This document shows, in pieces, positions 1 through 10,411 of a stretch of 64,000 nucleotides of DNA (position 1 is its first letter; every line of letters begins with the position of its first letter). The DNA comes from Takakia lepidozioides. Taxonomy: Eukaryota; Streptophyta; Takakiopsida; Takakiales; Takakiaceae. The DNA lies in assembly GCA_030704615.1 (NCBI GenBank), contig CM060731.1:73328756-73392755 (forward strand), in the 5' to 3' direction. The position numbers and the translations under genes are program-made. The notes under the pieces were generated by a model. The model had not been told where the DNA came from. It did not search any database and saw only the letters and a list, made by a program, of their open reading frames with translations.

Positions 1-260
1 GAGTGTGAGTCCAACTGCAATAATGGATGTGGAATGCGAGTCCTTATTGAGGAGCTTGCTTCTCAACTTGGAATCTGAGTCATGGCCTAGATGGAGTGTG
101 AGTCCTAATTAGGGAGTGTGAATCTTGCTTGTAGTCCCACCATCAGCTGCATAGAACTTGGAAGTCTAATATGGGGGACAAAAAGTCCATTATGATGGAC
201 TGTGCACTCCCCACATAATTATTGTAGTCCAACTGTTGGGACTTCGGCCAATGGTAAGGA
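1..260. repeat. short degenerate GAGTGTGAGTCC-type repeats
   Basis: The words GAGTGTGAGTCC, GAGTCCTAATT and GGAGTGTGAATC recur irregularly here. The composition resembles the AGTCC-rich repeat in the gene X intron at 34.2-34.7 kb. No coding signal is visible. Confidence 0.35.
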
Positions 261-302
261 CTACAATGACTTGACTGGACTCAAATTACAGTTAATGTTG
301 TA

Positions 303-599
303 TTGGTAGACAGTAGGCACCAAGTGATAATTCAGCCTTCTCAAACCAGTTGTAATGGTGTAGGTGTGATAGCAGATGATGGCTTCATTGATGCCAACAA
401 ACGAAGACCAGGACCTCCATCTCAGGCCACCACCAACTATAGCGCATTCACCACCAACTACAGTGGAGGCCAAAGTGGACATGGTGGTAGTGCTGTGAAC
501 CAAAACTTCCCTCGAACTCCAAGCTCGTCAACTCTTCAAATGTCACCTTTGGGGCTGTCGCGGCCGGGGATCGTTGCACCAATTGTTGTGATCCGTTGA
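303..599 (+). CDS. possible upstream exon or small ORF, unknown
   Basis: A 98-codon open frame rich in Ser, Thr, Pro and Gly, directly upstream of the larger ORF at 609 on the same strand. It could be a 5' exon of that gene, but no clear splice pair joins them. No domain is recognisable and a chance ORF is possible. Confidence 0.2.
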   Translation: MVDSRHQVIIQPSQTSCNGVGVIADDGFIDANKRRPGPPSQATTNYSAFTTNYSGGQSGHGGSAVNQNFPRTPSSSTLQMSPLGLSRPGIVAPIVVIR

Positions 600-608
600 A
601 CCCTGAGG

Positions 609-1625
609 TTGATGTCACACCTGATACCATCATGCAAGGTTTCAGCTTCAGGAAAGGGTTATGTCAAGAAGTTCCTCATTCCTGGTTCTCCACCAAAAAA
701 GATTCCTGGATCTCCACTGCAGGCTGCATTTGTTCCAGAGATTGTCACGACACATACGCTACAAAGTACACATGAAGATGTTGTGGACTTGACAATCCCA
801 TCCACTATTGTTGCTCCTTATGTGGATGTGAAGGTTGAAAGAGATGGTGCCCAAAATACTGGACATGTGGCAACCCTCTCATCAGACTCAGAATTGGGGT
901 CACAGGGATTTGAAACTGATGCTGGGGCCGACTCCCAGTCTGATTCTGATACAGTTGTGTTGCACAGTACCATAGGTGGAGGCCCCTCACAAGTTTCAGA
1001 TCCTATATTTCATGTCACTCCACCAGTTGCTACCTCCCTTGTTGCTCCGCCAATATCCATTCCCGCAGTTCCAGCTCAATTGGATAGTGGTTCTCCATTA
1101 CCTATGGTAGTATATGTACCTCATGCCTTAGCAACAACCCCTCCTGTTCTTGGACCAGTGATGAACCCCCCAGCTGTAGCCCTTGTCAGTCCACATGTTC
1201 AGGCAACAGGGAAGCGTAAACGAGAACGAAAGAGATCTCGCAAGGCATTGAGTGCAGAGTATGCAAAGAAGCCCACCACTAGGGCAGATTCTAAGGTATC
1301 AATTGACAAGGATATGGACAAGTGCCCAGGTGAAAATACCCCCTCATCAAAGAGAGTTGTCATGCACAAGCCCTTGGATACGAATGAAGACAACGATCTG
1401 AGCAACCATGATAAGAGTAACTCAATCCCACGGGACGGTGTTGTGAAGGCCGCTCGGGGCCCTGTTGTGAAGTCACTGAACACCGTGAAGACTCCTCCCA
1501 ACTTGACCACTCAAGGGCCTGTTGTCAAGTCCCTTAATACTGTCAAGACCCCACCTAACTTGAAGATGGATGCAGGTTCTTCTGGTGCAGGCCCTAAGAA
1601 GAAGAAAAGAAAACATACCAACTAG
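609..1625 (+). CDS. hypothetical Ser/Pro/Thr-rich protein with C-terminal NLS-like tail
   Basis: An open frame of 338 codons that I do not recognise. The first two thirds are low-complexity (Pro, Ser, Thr, Val) with an acidic Ser-Asp patch near residues 90-115. A basic segment (KRKRERKRSRK) lies near residue 205. A 16-residue unit, GPVVKSLNTVKTPPNL, is repeated in tandem near the end. The protein finishes with GPKKKKRKHTN, which looks like a classical monopartite nuclear localisation signal. The composition suggests a disordered nuclear protein or the tail of a transposon-encoded protein. The true start is uncertain: the frame may be the last exon of a longer gene, with 303-599 as a possible upstream piece. 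No function is assigned. Confidence 0.4.
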   Translation: MMSHLIPSCKVSASGKGYVKKFLIPGSPPKKIPGSPLQAAFVPEIVTTHTLQSTHEDVVDLTIPSTIVAPYVDVKVERDGAQNTGHVATLSSDSELGSQGFETDAGADSQSDSDTVVLHSTIGGGPSQVSDPIFHVTPPVATSLVAPPISIPAVPAQLDSGSPLPMVVYVPHALATTPPVLGPVMNPPAVALVSPHVQATGKRKRERKRSRKALSAEYAKKPTTRADSKVSIDKDMDKCPGENTPSSKRVVMHKPLDTNEDNDLSNHDKSNSIPRDGVVKAARGPVVKSLNTVKTPPNLTTQGPVVKSLNTVKTPPNLKMDAGSSGAGPKKKKRKHTN

Positions 1626-3685
1626 GTACAAGATGAGTACTGTACACTTATGCTTTTATCACTAATGTTAGAATAACTCTTGGTTGTTATTTTGCCAATT
1701 CATGCTCAAGTTTCTGATGCAATTTAACTCCTCTATGCATGATATATAGGACATACATCTGGTATACGTCTAGTGCTGAATTATGAGACAGAAGTAAAGT
1801 AAGATCTTGAGCATTGTGGGTGGCAATGCAGGGCATGTGATTAGCAGACCGCCCCTATGAGGACTTTACCACTCGCTGCTGTCATTGTGGGGACAGGTCT
1901 CGTCTCTTCATAGTACTTGTTCATTTATGACATGGCCACTTTGGGAGGCAGGCACCAAGCAAAGGCTAGTCTTTCATCGATGGGGTAGAGGTTGGTGCCA
2001 CGATATGTCAATGTTGAGCAGTTTAGAACTGGCAGAGGATGTGTTAGTTGTTACCATTAGGTGCCCAGCCAAGTCATGTGATGTGGATTTGCCCTTGTGG
2101 TTTCTCGAGTGGCTCACAATGGACACATGACATGGATTGAGGGCATGCACATTACTGTTCTTTGTTCATTTTCTGCTGATAGGTATGCTGTACATGTTTG
2201 AGTAAGGCAGCAATATCATGACAGTGGTTTTTGAAAACAATGCACTCTTTTTTGCTATCTGTTTCTGATAGGAATTGCTAGAATACCTTCGTGCAGGCAG
2301 TCTACTGTCATTCATTCTAAGTGAGAAAGATGGCTTTGAAAGGCCCGTTGCTTTTCCTACCTGTGCTACAATTCTCCAACATGCGTGGGTTTAATAGAGT
2401 CTGCGCCTGAAATTTGACTAACTGGTGGATGGTATGGCTACATCCGGTTGCGTACCTCTATCCTCCTTTGCTTGACTCTGATAGTTCATTTACAAAACTG
2501 CAATCGACACCGACAATACAAGTCTCATCTCTCAATGGTAATTAGTCTAGCTCCTTGGTGAAGATCCCTAGTATGGCGGACCGAAGCCTGGCCAACAGAC
2601 AGCATTCCCATCATTCCCCTCTCTACAGGAGACAAGCTGGTTCTGTACCCCAAGTCAGGACACTAATCAACTCACTAAACAGAATATACCTCAGTAATGG
2701 CAGCTCTAAGCAATCTACCTTCGCTCAATTGAGCACATAAATGTGATTTGTAGTGCTGCCTGCCTAATTCTTCAGAGAGTTTGATAGTATCTCTCAACTT
2801 CATCCAAGCTTAAAAATTACTTGTGTGTATGATTTAATGCATGCAGTTCAATATGCAAGGATGGCTTAACTTTGAAGAGGGAATCAAGAGTATGATAGCA
2901 GGTCTGCTACTGTTCCACTTGATTGTCCCACTGTGTTTGGAAGGCTGTTAGCGACTCAGACTAGAATGGCGCCCGGCTTCAGCGTGTTGAGGATCATGTG
3001 CCTTGAGGAACATGTGCCTTATTTTTACAGCTATGATCTTCTCCACTTTCTTATCCAAAACGAGGGTGTGGAACTTTGAAAGGACCAGGAAGTATGACAA
3101 GTTGTAGGGTTTATGATGAGGTTTTGCCATATCTTCGTAGCCAGGCACCTTTGCCAACCAGTTGGTATGAGAAGGGGGAGGACAACAAATTGTGTGATCA
3201 GAGAGGAAGGCAGACACACTCCAAATAACAAGAAACCAATCACAGAAAGAAAACCAGACACATTAAATTGAAATTCCCCGCCTTGTGAAGTGATACACCA
3301 CAGCACTAGTGTGGGAATTCTAGTCACCAGGCACATTCAATTGAACAGTAACAAATTTGGCCACAGCCACAACCTCTTCAGCCATAGCTTGCAAGATAGA
3401 TTATAGATTATGAATTATAATCTGCGGCCAAATAACAAAGCTACATACATACAAATTCCGAAAACAATCTCTCAGCTCACAAGCAACTTGTAATTCACAT
3501 TGCTACATATTTGAGTTACATAACCCAAGGGAGAATTGGACCCCATCCCGATAAGGGAAGTTGCCCGTCAACCATGGATTGGCCTGCAACATGCCATCTT
3601 AGCGATCTTCCATTGCTGCCAGAGCTTCATTGATGCCTTCCAATGCATCCGCAGACAAGGTGAAGACTGCATCCTTGCCTTTGAC
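1626..3685. other. no gene recognised
   Basis: AT-leaning sequence with only short ORFs in all frames (for example 1885-2130 and 2555-2740), none with a recognisable motif. It lies just 3' of the end of gene X and may hold its 3' region. Confidence 0.4.
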
Positions 3686-4824
3686 TCAATATGTCGCTAG
3701 AGGCATAGCAAATTTGATAGCCCTCACCAAATGCGAATACAGAAATGCCAAAGGCTGGTCAGATAGGAACTTGTAAGCCTTATCTCTTCTTCCACACAAC
3801 TGGTAATATCTCCCTGCAACCACATGCTCGCCAGGGTCAAAAGTACTTCCCCACCCATCTGTGAAATGTCTCCATAACAACGTGAACCGGCCTTTCACAA
3901 CAAAGCAAGTAGAAGTCCACCCCTTCTGAGTTTTCCAGCTTCAGCATTGCAGGCAAAATTGTCCCTTGCATCCAAGCAGGAGGCCAAGTCCTCCCCATCT
4001 CCCCCAAACTCTTGTTCTTCATCCCCTTTTTCTTCAATCTGCCTCCGGACAGCAGTTGTATTTGTAGGTTGCAGGGTTTGCAACTTCCATTTTTGTGCAT
4101 GAGCAATACTGATGCAGTTGTCCCAATCAAGATCCAAACAATGCGGACAAAAACATGCTAAGTCTCGAACCATAAGTTTGGTTGGGTCTGACTTGTTCCT
4201 CCCAAGAATGGAATGTAAAGACCGAGTTCCAGGTACGGTCTTGCAATCCCACTCTTGTGTACGGTCAACATCTTCTGTACCAACAAGCCAAAAATGTCTT
4301 TTCACTGCTGTTCTAATCTTAGAGTACGAAGAAGGAGGTCGGGTGGACAGGTTCTTGCGCAAAAAAGCTACTGCCTGAGCAGCATTTTGCAGCTTCACAC
4401 CATTTGAGTTTAACTGTTCTGCTCGTAAAGCCCTCTTGATCACAGCACCAGCCCCATTGTGCTCACCTTTCTCGTGCCTTGATCCAAAAAAGTTCCACCA
4501 CATTGTGCAACCCCCTGTGATGTGGGGGTACCTACTAACAAAATCCCAAGGACGAGCACCTTTATACTTAGCAGCACAACCGTCACTCCATACCCAATGC
4601 GATTCAGGTCTGAACCCTGCTTCAGCAAGGTAATTCCAATGAAACCGAAACAATGTTGTATGAACAGCGTGTCATGCTTGTTGTCATCAGAAATGTAAAA
4701 GTGCATTTCTTTCAAAACCTTGGAATCGGGATCATTCACATCAGGGTGTGGATTCCACCGGTAGGTAATGTGCACCAATATAGTGATCTGGAAACTGTGC
4801 CAGTGCATCTTTTGCACTGCATTC
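3686..4824 (-). pseudogene. gene X, 3' half: transposon-derived protein with SDG...RHEKGEH signature (interrupted)
   Basis: C-terminal half of a gene whose 5' half is at 33452-35942. Reading across both insertions gives a continuous frame: the codons ending at 33452 (ENYTF) run into 18065-18062 and then 4824 (TVQNAVQKMHWHSFQ). Visible motifs are HWVWSDGCAAKYKG, then WNFFGSRHEKGEHNGAGA, then AFLYSHLVRAIKFAMPLATY at the end. This order occurs in a widespread transposon-derived family that I believe has an RNase-H-like fold, but I cannot name it securely. A one-base loss near 4640 shifts the frame between DTLFIQHCF and RFHWNYLAEAG. A second frame change, or an intron, lies near 3900. The gene is therefore dead even without the insertions. 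Confidence 0.6.
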
Positions 4825-4829
4825 TGAAC
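4825..4829. repeat. target-site duplication of the gypsy element (left)
   Basis: TGAAC lies directly before the left LTR (TGTCGCG...). The same five bases follow the right LTR at 18062-18066. A 5-bp duplication is normal for Ty3/gypsy integrases. Confidence 0.9.
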
Positions 4830-5828
4830 TGTCGCGCGGCTTTTATTCACCCATCCCTTCGCTATCCGAGGTGGAAACTCCAAGATAGAAGAGTTGGAAA
4901 TCCCTAAGTACTCAGCCCGCGCAGAACAATCAGTCATGACCTACAGCTAGTGTATCATGGGGGTGTTTCCTATTTGTTTCCCTTTTTGCATTCATCTTAG
5001 CTACCTTACCATTGATAATTAAGTATTAGTTTGCTTCATCAATCTATCGGTTTCCTTCACTCATCCATTCATTCCACAGCTTCACTCAGATCTCTCTACA
5101 CAGTGTGATTGTATCGTGTAAGTATCAGATTATGATTTATCAGGTATCAGGCCGAAGCCATTATGTCTCTAATCTGCTCTACAATATCACTACCGCTTTG
5201 CATATAACAAGCATCTACTAATCCTCTTTCCTCCTTCACCGTGCTCTCCATCTTTTGCTTCCGATCTCCGCTCCAGCCTGACTAAGAAGTCCTCCTCCGA
5301 ATAATGATCCCCCCCATTTCCCCTTTTCCCTTTATCTTCCTATCCGCAGTTCTAACCGTTTCCCTCACTAACCGTCGTCTGTGAACTAACATGTTCCCTT
5401 CGCAGGTGTTGTTTCCCCACAGTCGTTCCCTGTCCTACTCTTCGTTCCCTATGATCGTGACAGCTGTGTCAAGCTGTGACTGGCTGTGTGAAACTGTGAC
5501 GGGCTGTGTCGGCTGTGTTGCTGTGTCGGCTGAGTCGTCTGTGTCTGCTGTGACGGGCTGTGACGGGCTGTGTCGGCTGTGTCGGCTGTGTCGGCTGTGT
5601 CTGCTGTGACGGCTGTGTTGGCTGTGTCTGCTTGTGACTGGCTGTGTTGGCTGTGTAGGCTGTGACTGGCTGTGGGCTGTGTCGGCTGTAACGGGTTGTT
5701 GTTGGCTGTGTAACCCCCTCTACAGTGCGGCTGTCACCCCTAAGGCTCCTGTTGGTCAGTCTGTGCAAAAATTAAGGGTACCCTACAGATCCCGTATAAG
5801 TGTCTAAGTCCCCTACAGTCCTCTAACA
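4830..5828 (-). repeat. 3' LTR (left copy)
   Basis: Begins TGTCGCGCGG and ends CCTCTAACA. It aligns along its length with 17091-18061. The copies differ by small indels, mainly in the internal GCTGTG repeat (about 5463-5715), which explains the 28-bp length difference. In element sense the LTR starts TGTTAGAGG and ends CGCGACA. Confidence 0.93.
5463..5715. repeat. GCTGTG tandem repeat inside the 3' LTR
   Basis: Irregular array of GCTGTG followed by 3-7 bases, such as GGCTGTGTCGGCTGTGACG. The same array is in the other LTR (17719-17940) and, in variant form, between integrase and the accessory ORFs (10085-10380). Confidence 0.85.
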
Positions 5829-5849
5829 TTACCCTTCCCCCCCTCAAAA
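5829..5849 (-). other. polypurine tract (plus-strand primer site)
   Basis: In element sense the bases just upstream of the 3' LTR read GAGGGGGGGAAGGGTAA, almost all purine, directly abutting the LTR start TGTTAG. This is the expected place and composition of the RNase H-resistant primer for plus-strand synthesis. Confidence 0.8.
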
Positions 5850-6358
5850 AGCCGTGTCCTCACGGTTTACTGTTTCCGAGTAGCAAACCTTGTGAGTGAG
5901 CACCTTGTTGACGTTGAGAGTTTTGTGGTGGACTGTGTGTACGAGCCCGAGGTCTGTCTCTGGTTGACGGAGATGGTTGATCACTACCTTGATAATTGAG
6001 GCCTCTGGAGGCTGATATCGAGGTAACCTTTCCGGCATAGGAGACCCCCGTCGCTTCTTTTTCTGCCATCTGAATTGCATAGTCTTCTCCCATGTCAAAA
6101 GAATTTTTGTGAAGAAACAGTTGTATCAGAATCCTCATCACCTCTCAGATGTTTTAATTTTCGAACCTTTTGTGAATCATCTGGGGCATACATGCTGTCC
6201 TACCATGTCTGGAAGTTTGCATTTTACAACTTGGTGTAACCGCTGAACAGCAAAATTGGTGTAGACACTGAGCTCCTTGTCTGTCCAGGTGAGTGGGTAC
6301 CAATTACTGGTGCAGCGTGCAAGTACTTCCATGCCCATGTCTCTTATAGAAAATGTCA
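5850..6358. other. untranslated region between accessory ORF and polypurine tract
   Basis: About 500 bp of retrotransposon sequence without a convincing ORF; probably 3' untranslated sequence of the element's transcript. Confidence 0.4.
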
Positions 6359-7639
6359 TCAAGTCCAAATTTCTGTGTTGACAAATGGTTGCAGGCTGCT
6401 TGAAACCATGAACGAATTTGAGAATCCTTCTGCATCATAACTTTTGGGGTCATATAGGTACATATGAGGTGGGCACCGAAGGTAATACCCAATGATCTCC
6501 ACTAGAGTAACTTTGAAAGCGTGTTTGCATCTTTGTTGCTCAATGTTGGTAACGTACCAGAAAACAAGCAGCGTAAGTATAGCCCGCACCCCATGACAAT
6601 ACTTGCTATCTCCTTGGTCTTGGTATAAATGAGTCCATGTACAACCCTGGAAAGCAACCAATTCCCTCAACATGGTACCTGCCTCGTGCCAGTATTGTGC
6701 AAAGTGATGATCTTCAATATGTCGATTGTTTGGAAGAACTTTAGTCCTAGTTGCCACTGGCAGCCAAATACGCATGATTTGGTAGTAATGTGCGAATGAC
6801 TGCGGAGGACTAAATTCTTTCCAAGCCAAATCCAACATGATGGGAATTTGGTTGAAGGGCATAAGCATAGCCCTGCTGTACTCCCTTGCAGCTGGAGTTT
6901 TAGGTGGGTTAAAAGCGGCATTGCCCCATACCTCCGGCTGTGGTGGCTGTGGTGTGGTTGTAGTAACCACAGGTTCAGCTACTGGTACACTGACCTGTTG
7001 TGGTGGTGGTGGTACTGGCTCCTGTATCATTGGCATCTCCTGCACCTCCTGTGAAGACTGAAAAGCCAAAGTTCTGGCTTGTAAATAAGAAGCCATTAGC
7101 TGTTCCTGAGGGATATAGACTCTTTGGTCGATGTTTGAAGTGAGGTCTTCCACTTGAGTCTGGAGTCCGTCTACATCCTCTTGTAACTCTGCTATCCTAC
7201 TATAGACATTGTCTATAGTAGTTGTGGCAATGTTCTGCACCTGCAGCCTGAGCTCATTCATCTCGCTTTGGGTGAGCTTCCGTGGGGCTTTGCCCTCTAC
7301 TGGCCCTTGTGCTAACCAGACCTGCATAAGGCTGTTATCCACCAAGCTGCTTGTGGTTCCCCTGAGAGTTTGCTCCTCTCTTAGCTTGTACAATTCCAAC
7401 TGCTGTTGTAAAGCCTCCATGCGCTTCGCCTGTGGCTCAACCAATTGCGCATAAGCAGCAAGTAGATTATTGGCTTCCTTCCAAGCCTTGTTACTGACCG
7501 CGATTTCATTTCTATTGGCCACGATGGTTTGTTGCAACTCCACGATGTGTTTCTCTTGATCAGCTTCCATCTGCCTGTATTGCTTGAAAGTATCTTCATT
7601 GCGACAGATTGTATTCTTCATATCGACAATGAGCTTCAT
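6359..7639 (-). CDS. retrotransposon accessory region, C-terminal part (coiled coil plus unknown domain)
   Basis: 426 codons. The first half is heptad-rich coiled coil with many Gln, Glu, Leu and Ala. It is followed by a Pro-Val-Gln linker and a C-terminal block containing FNQIPIMLDLAWKEF and QYWHEAGTML. I do not recognise a family. It sits between integrase and the 3' LTR, where plant Athila-, Tat- and Ogre-like elements carry extra or envelope-like genes. No membrane segment is evident, so an envelope role is not supported. The frame differs from 7690-9048, but coiled coil continues across the junction. One interrupted protein is likelier than separate genes. Confidence 0.5.
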   Translation of the reverse strand: MKLIVDMKNTICRNEDTFKQYRQMEADQEKHIVELQQTIVANRNEIAVSNKAWKEANNLLAAYAQLVEPQAKRMEALQQQLELYKLREEQTLRGTTSSLVDNSLMQVWLAQGPVEGKAPRKLTQSEMNELRLQVQNIATTTIDNVYSRIAELQEDVDGLQTQVEDLTSNIDQRVYIPQEQLMASYLQARTLAFQSSQEVQEMPMIQEPVPPPPQQVSVPVAEPVVTTTTPQPPQPEVWGNAAFNPPKTPAAREYSRAMLMPFNQIPIMLDLAWKEFSPPQSFAHYYQIMRIWLPVATRTKVLPNNRHIEDHHFAQYWHEAGTMLRELVAFQGCTWTHLYQDQGDSKYCHGVRAILTLLVFWYVTNIEQQRCKHAFKVTLVEIIGYYLRCPPHMYLYDPKSYDAEGFSNSFMVSSSLQPFVNTEIWT

Positions 7640-7689
7640 TTGCTCAACATTCTCTTCTTCTGCCTTCGTACATTTTTCCGCTTGACTGT

Positions 7690-9048
7690 TTATTTCTTTG
7701 TTGATTGGTCAAGCATAGTTGTAAATGTAGCACATTGTATCGCCATCCTGTTATGCACTGTCTGCAACTCCGTATGTAGTGCATTCAGTTCTTGCAACTT
7801 GCTTTCATGCTGCACCTGCATTTGGTATAGCTGTTGCTTATGTGCTTCGTGCAACTGGTCTTGCGCGAGGCCTGCCTCAATCAATTGTTGCTTGGCCAAT
7901 TGCAAAGCCATTTCTGTATTGCCCAAGTCCTGCTTCATCTTGAGAGTGACCTCTTCATCGACCTTGTTTGCACACTCAGTGGCAAGTCGAGCCTCAAACT
8001 CCTTCCTGAGTTCCTCTTTCAAGGCTGTCAATTGGGTAATTGGAACATGGGATTTGACATAAGTCCCCAACAAATTAAGTGTCCTGCCTATGGAACTCAT
8101 CAGCATTGCCTGTTGAGGGTCATCATGGTGAGGTTGCTGCTGTTCCTCCTGATCTTCAACAGTATGATGTCTCACTAACCATTCAGGCCATTGTCCCACC
8201 GGATTTTCTTCCTGAACTACTTCATCTATCACCGGTGCTACAGTGTCATGACCTTCCGCCTGTGGTACCTCCGACACAGGTGTGTGTATTATATGCACCT
8301 CAGGATTTCCCTTGGGCAACTGTTGCACCTCTGGGATTTCTGTCTCCTTGACCAGACCAGAATATTCATAGAGAAGGTCCCCTTTCTCTATTTCTGCCAC
8401 TATCTGTTCTGTAGTTGGAATATCTATCCCTTCACTTTCCAAATCAATTATTTCGGGTTGAGCTGCATGGATAACTTGTGACCTTGTGACAAGTCGTTCA
8501 AGTGGCTGTGTTGGCTGTGATGCAGAAGTAACTTCCTCCTCCCTCTCTGAAGGTCCTGCTTCCAGTAATAGCATTTGTCTGTGCTGCTGTGCCCCTTCCT
8601 GGCCATGAGCTTGGGAAACATTATCATGCGGAATCCGTGAAGCCAGTGGATCCGCCACTACAGTCTTTCCCCTTCTCTGCCTCTTAGTCTCGGGTTGTGC
8701 TGCTAGTCCACCCTCACTGTGTGAAGAGCCTTGCTCTTCCATTGCAGTTGTTTCTGGCTCAAACACTCCCATTTCCTTCCTTTCTTGTGCATTAAGTATG
8801 CCAGAATTAAGGATTATTTGAGCAATGATTGGGCCAGACACTATGATAGGAGACTTTGCGGTAGTACCTTGTAATCTTTTCATCTCCTCTACTAGTGCGT
8901 TGTACATTATGTCCGCCCATTGTACCTCTTGTCCCTTCAGGCCTTTGAGTATTTCCTCTGTGAAGGATCTGCTCAAATATTGTTGGTTCTGTTTCAGGGC
9001 AATCAGAACGTTCAATACCTGGCCTATCTCTTTTAACCCTGGGTACAC
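7690..9048 (-). CDS. retrotransposon accessory region, middle part (coiled coil)
   Basis: 452 codons. The start (YPGLKEIGQVLNVLIALKQN) is helical. An acidic Ser/Glu/Gln-rich disordered middle follows, then a long C-terminal coiled coil (KEELRKEFEARLATECANK and onward). An open frame without an ATG extends upstream to about 9115 and joins the preceding ORF through a one-base shift. Function unknown. A structural or nucleic-acid-packaging role is possible, but only by inference. Confidence 0.5.
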   Translation of the reverse strand: MYPGLKEIGQVLNVLIALKQNQQYLSRSFTEEILKGLKGQEVQWADIMYNALVEEMKRLQGTTAKSPIIVSGPIIAQIILNSGILNAQERKEMGVFEPETTAMEEQGSSHSEGGLAAQPETKRQRRGKTVVADPLASRIPHDNVSQAHGQEGAQQHRQMLLLEAGPSEREEEVTSASQPTQPLERLVTRSQVIHAAQPEIIDLESEGIDIPTTEQIVAEIEKGDLLYEYSGLVKETEIPEVQQLPKGNPEVHIIHTPVSEVPQAEGHDTVAPVIDEVVQEENPVGQWPEWLVRHHTVEDQEEQQQPHHDDPQQAMLMSSIGRTLNLLGTYVKSHVPITQLTALKEELRKEFEARLATECANKVDEEVTLKMKQDLGNTEMALQLAKQQLIEAGLAQDQLHEAHKQQLYQMQVQHESKLQELNALHTELQTVHNRMAIQCATFTTMLDQSTKK

Positions 9049-9107
9049 AGCTTTGGTACAAGCATAACCCTGAGTTTTAAAGAAACTCCCTTCTTGGAAT
9101 AAGTCCC

Positions 9108-10046
9108 CTATTTGCAGTCTTGCCCTGTGTTCCCCACATGCACCTGACCTGCTGGCAATCGAAACAATTGCTGGAGGTATAGGGGAGTAATCATTAATTC
9201 AACTCCCTTCACCGTTGTTGTTCCTGTCCTTGGCTCAAAGTTCTGCAAAAATTGTAACATGTACTGTCTATGGTGTAGTGTCCAATCTAGGCTTTGCAAT
9301 CCTTCCAATCTCAGCTCCTCCAGTATCTTTATCGCCTGTGGGGTAGCCATCGTTTGTTTCTGCAGAATTGTGGTGCTCTTCACCCTGATTTCCTCCATTC
9401 CTCTCACTCTCTTCATTTTAGACTCACAGAACTGCTTTGGCTGTAACAACTGCAGGAATGCCTGTAGTGCACAAAGCATAAACGTATGGTTGCCGCAGAA
9501 AGCTATGGGTAATTTCTTGTAAGCCTGCGGGGCTTGCAAGCATTGCTCAAGAGAAAAGCTCTGCTCTGTCCTTTCGTGTCTATGCCACTGCGTAAGTAAT
9601 ATTGCGAGCGTATAGTCTGTTAGTTCCTCCATAGTTTCCAAGTTATAGCATTTATGGCCTGTCCTGTCGAGACGCCCGTTACTCAGAACGACGCCGCCTC
9701 TTGCGCTCAATTTCCCTCCATTTTCTTGATCCTTTCTCTGGTTTTCTATTGGCTGTATCCGCTGTGACTGGATTTTAAATTTTATCTTCTTTAGTGGACT
9801 TTCCCTCTTGGATAGTCCACTAGGATCACACATGTGACAAGAATTCGGCTTTTCTGTACTTGCCGTTCGTTCCGTTTCCCTTTTTCCGTACTCATTAATG
9901 GGCCTGCTTTCATCCCTTTTGACGGCCGTTCTTGTCTTCTTTCTTTTTGACACCTGTCCTTGCACTTCATTGTCTGCTGTGTGTCGCGCCCTGACCTCCA
10001 CGTGTCTATTTTTAAAGTAATTTCCGTTTCCTCTTCCGTCATCCAT
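9108..10046 (-). CDS. retrotransposon accessory region, N-terminal part
   Basis: 312 codons. A basic N-terminal third (SKRKKTRTAVKRDESR) with a short CHMC is followed by a helical block (LTDYTLAILLTQWHRHERTE). A segment ending GVELMITPLYLQQLFRLPAG recalls the 'P-x-G' ends of N-terminal domains in other plant retrotransposon accessory proteins. The similarity is weak and read by eye. The stop at 9108 comes from a one-base shift, because the neighbouring frame continues the same protein. Confidence 0.45.
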   Translation of the reverse strand: MDDGRGNGNYFKNRHVEVRARHTADNEVQGQVSKRKKTRTAVKRDESRPINEYGKRETERTASTEKPNSCHMCDPSGLSKRESPLKKIKFKIQSQRIQPIENQRKDQENGGKLSARGGVVLSNGRLDRTGHKCYNLETMEELTDYTLAILLTQWHRHERTEQSFSLEQCLQAPQAYKKLPIAFCGNHTFMLCALQAFLQLLQPKQFCESKMKRVRGMEEIRVKSTTILQKQTMATPQAIKILEELRLEGLQSLDWTLHHRQYMLQFLQNFEPRTGTTTVKGVELMITPLYLQQLFRLPAGQVHVGNTGQDCK

Positions 10047-10084
10047 TTTCCTGAAGTTATTATGTGTCCACTTGTCACTGATTC

Positions 10085-10380
10085 TATGGATGGTGTAACT
10101 TTAGTAGGCTGTGTTGAGCTGTGACAGGCTGTGTCATACTGTGTTACACTGTGATAGGCTGTGATGCACTGTGGTAAGCTGTGATAGGCTGTGACACGCT
10201 GTGGTAGGTTGTTATAGGCTGTGTTGCGCCGTGCTGGGCTGTGATAGGCTGTGTTGCGTCGTGATGGGCTGTGATAGGCTGTGTCACGTCGTGATGGGCT
10301 GTGATAGGCTGTGTCACGTCGTGATGGCTGTGTGATGGCTGTGTCACGTCGTGATGGGCTGTGTTGGCTGTGTCACGTTT
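10085..10380. repeat. internal GCTGTG-type tandem repeat
   Basis: Repeats of GGCTGTGATAGGCTGTGTCACGTCGTGAT character between the integrase ORF and the accessory ORFs. The core word matches the LTR array, so the element carries three copies of this repeat type. ORFs through it (His/Gln/Thr/Pro repeats) are translations of the repeat and not genes. Confidence 0.8.
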
Positions 10381-10411
10381 GTTTTGCCCGCCCTGGTCAT
10401 ATATGCTGGGC

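Noticed and set aside
5469-5768. ORF inside the left LTR
   Set aside because: Repeat translation (TQPTQP); the LTR is non-coding.
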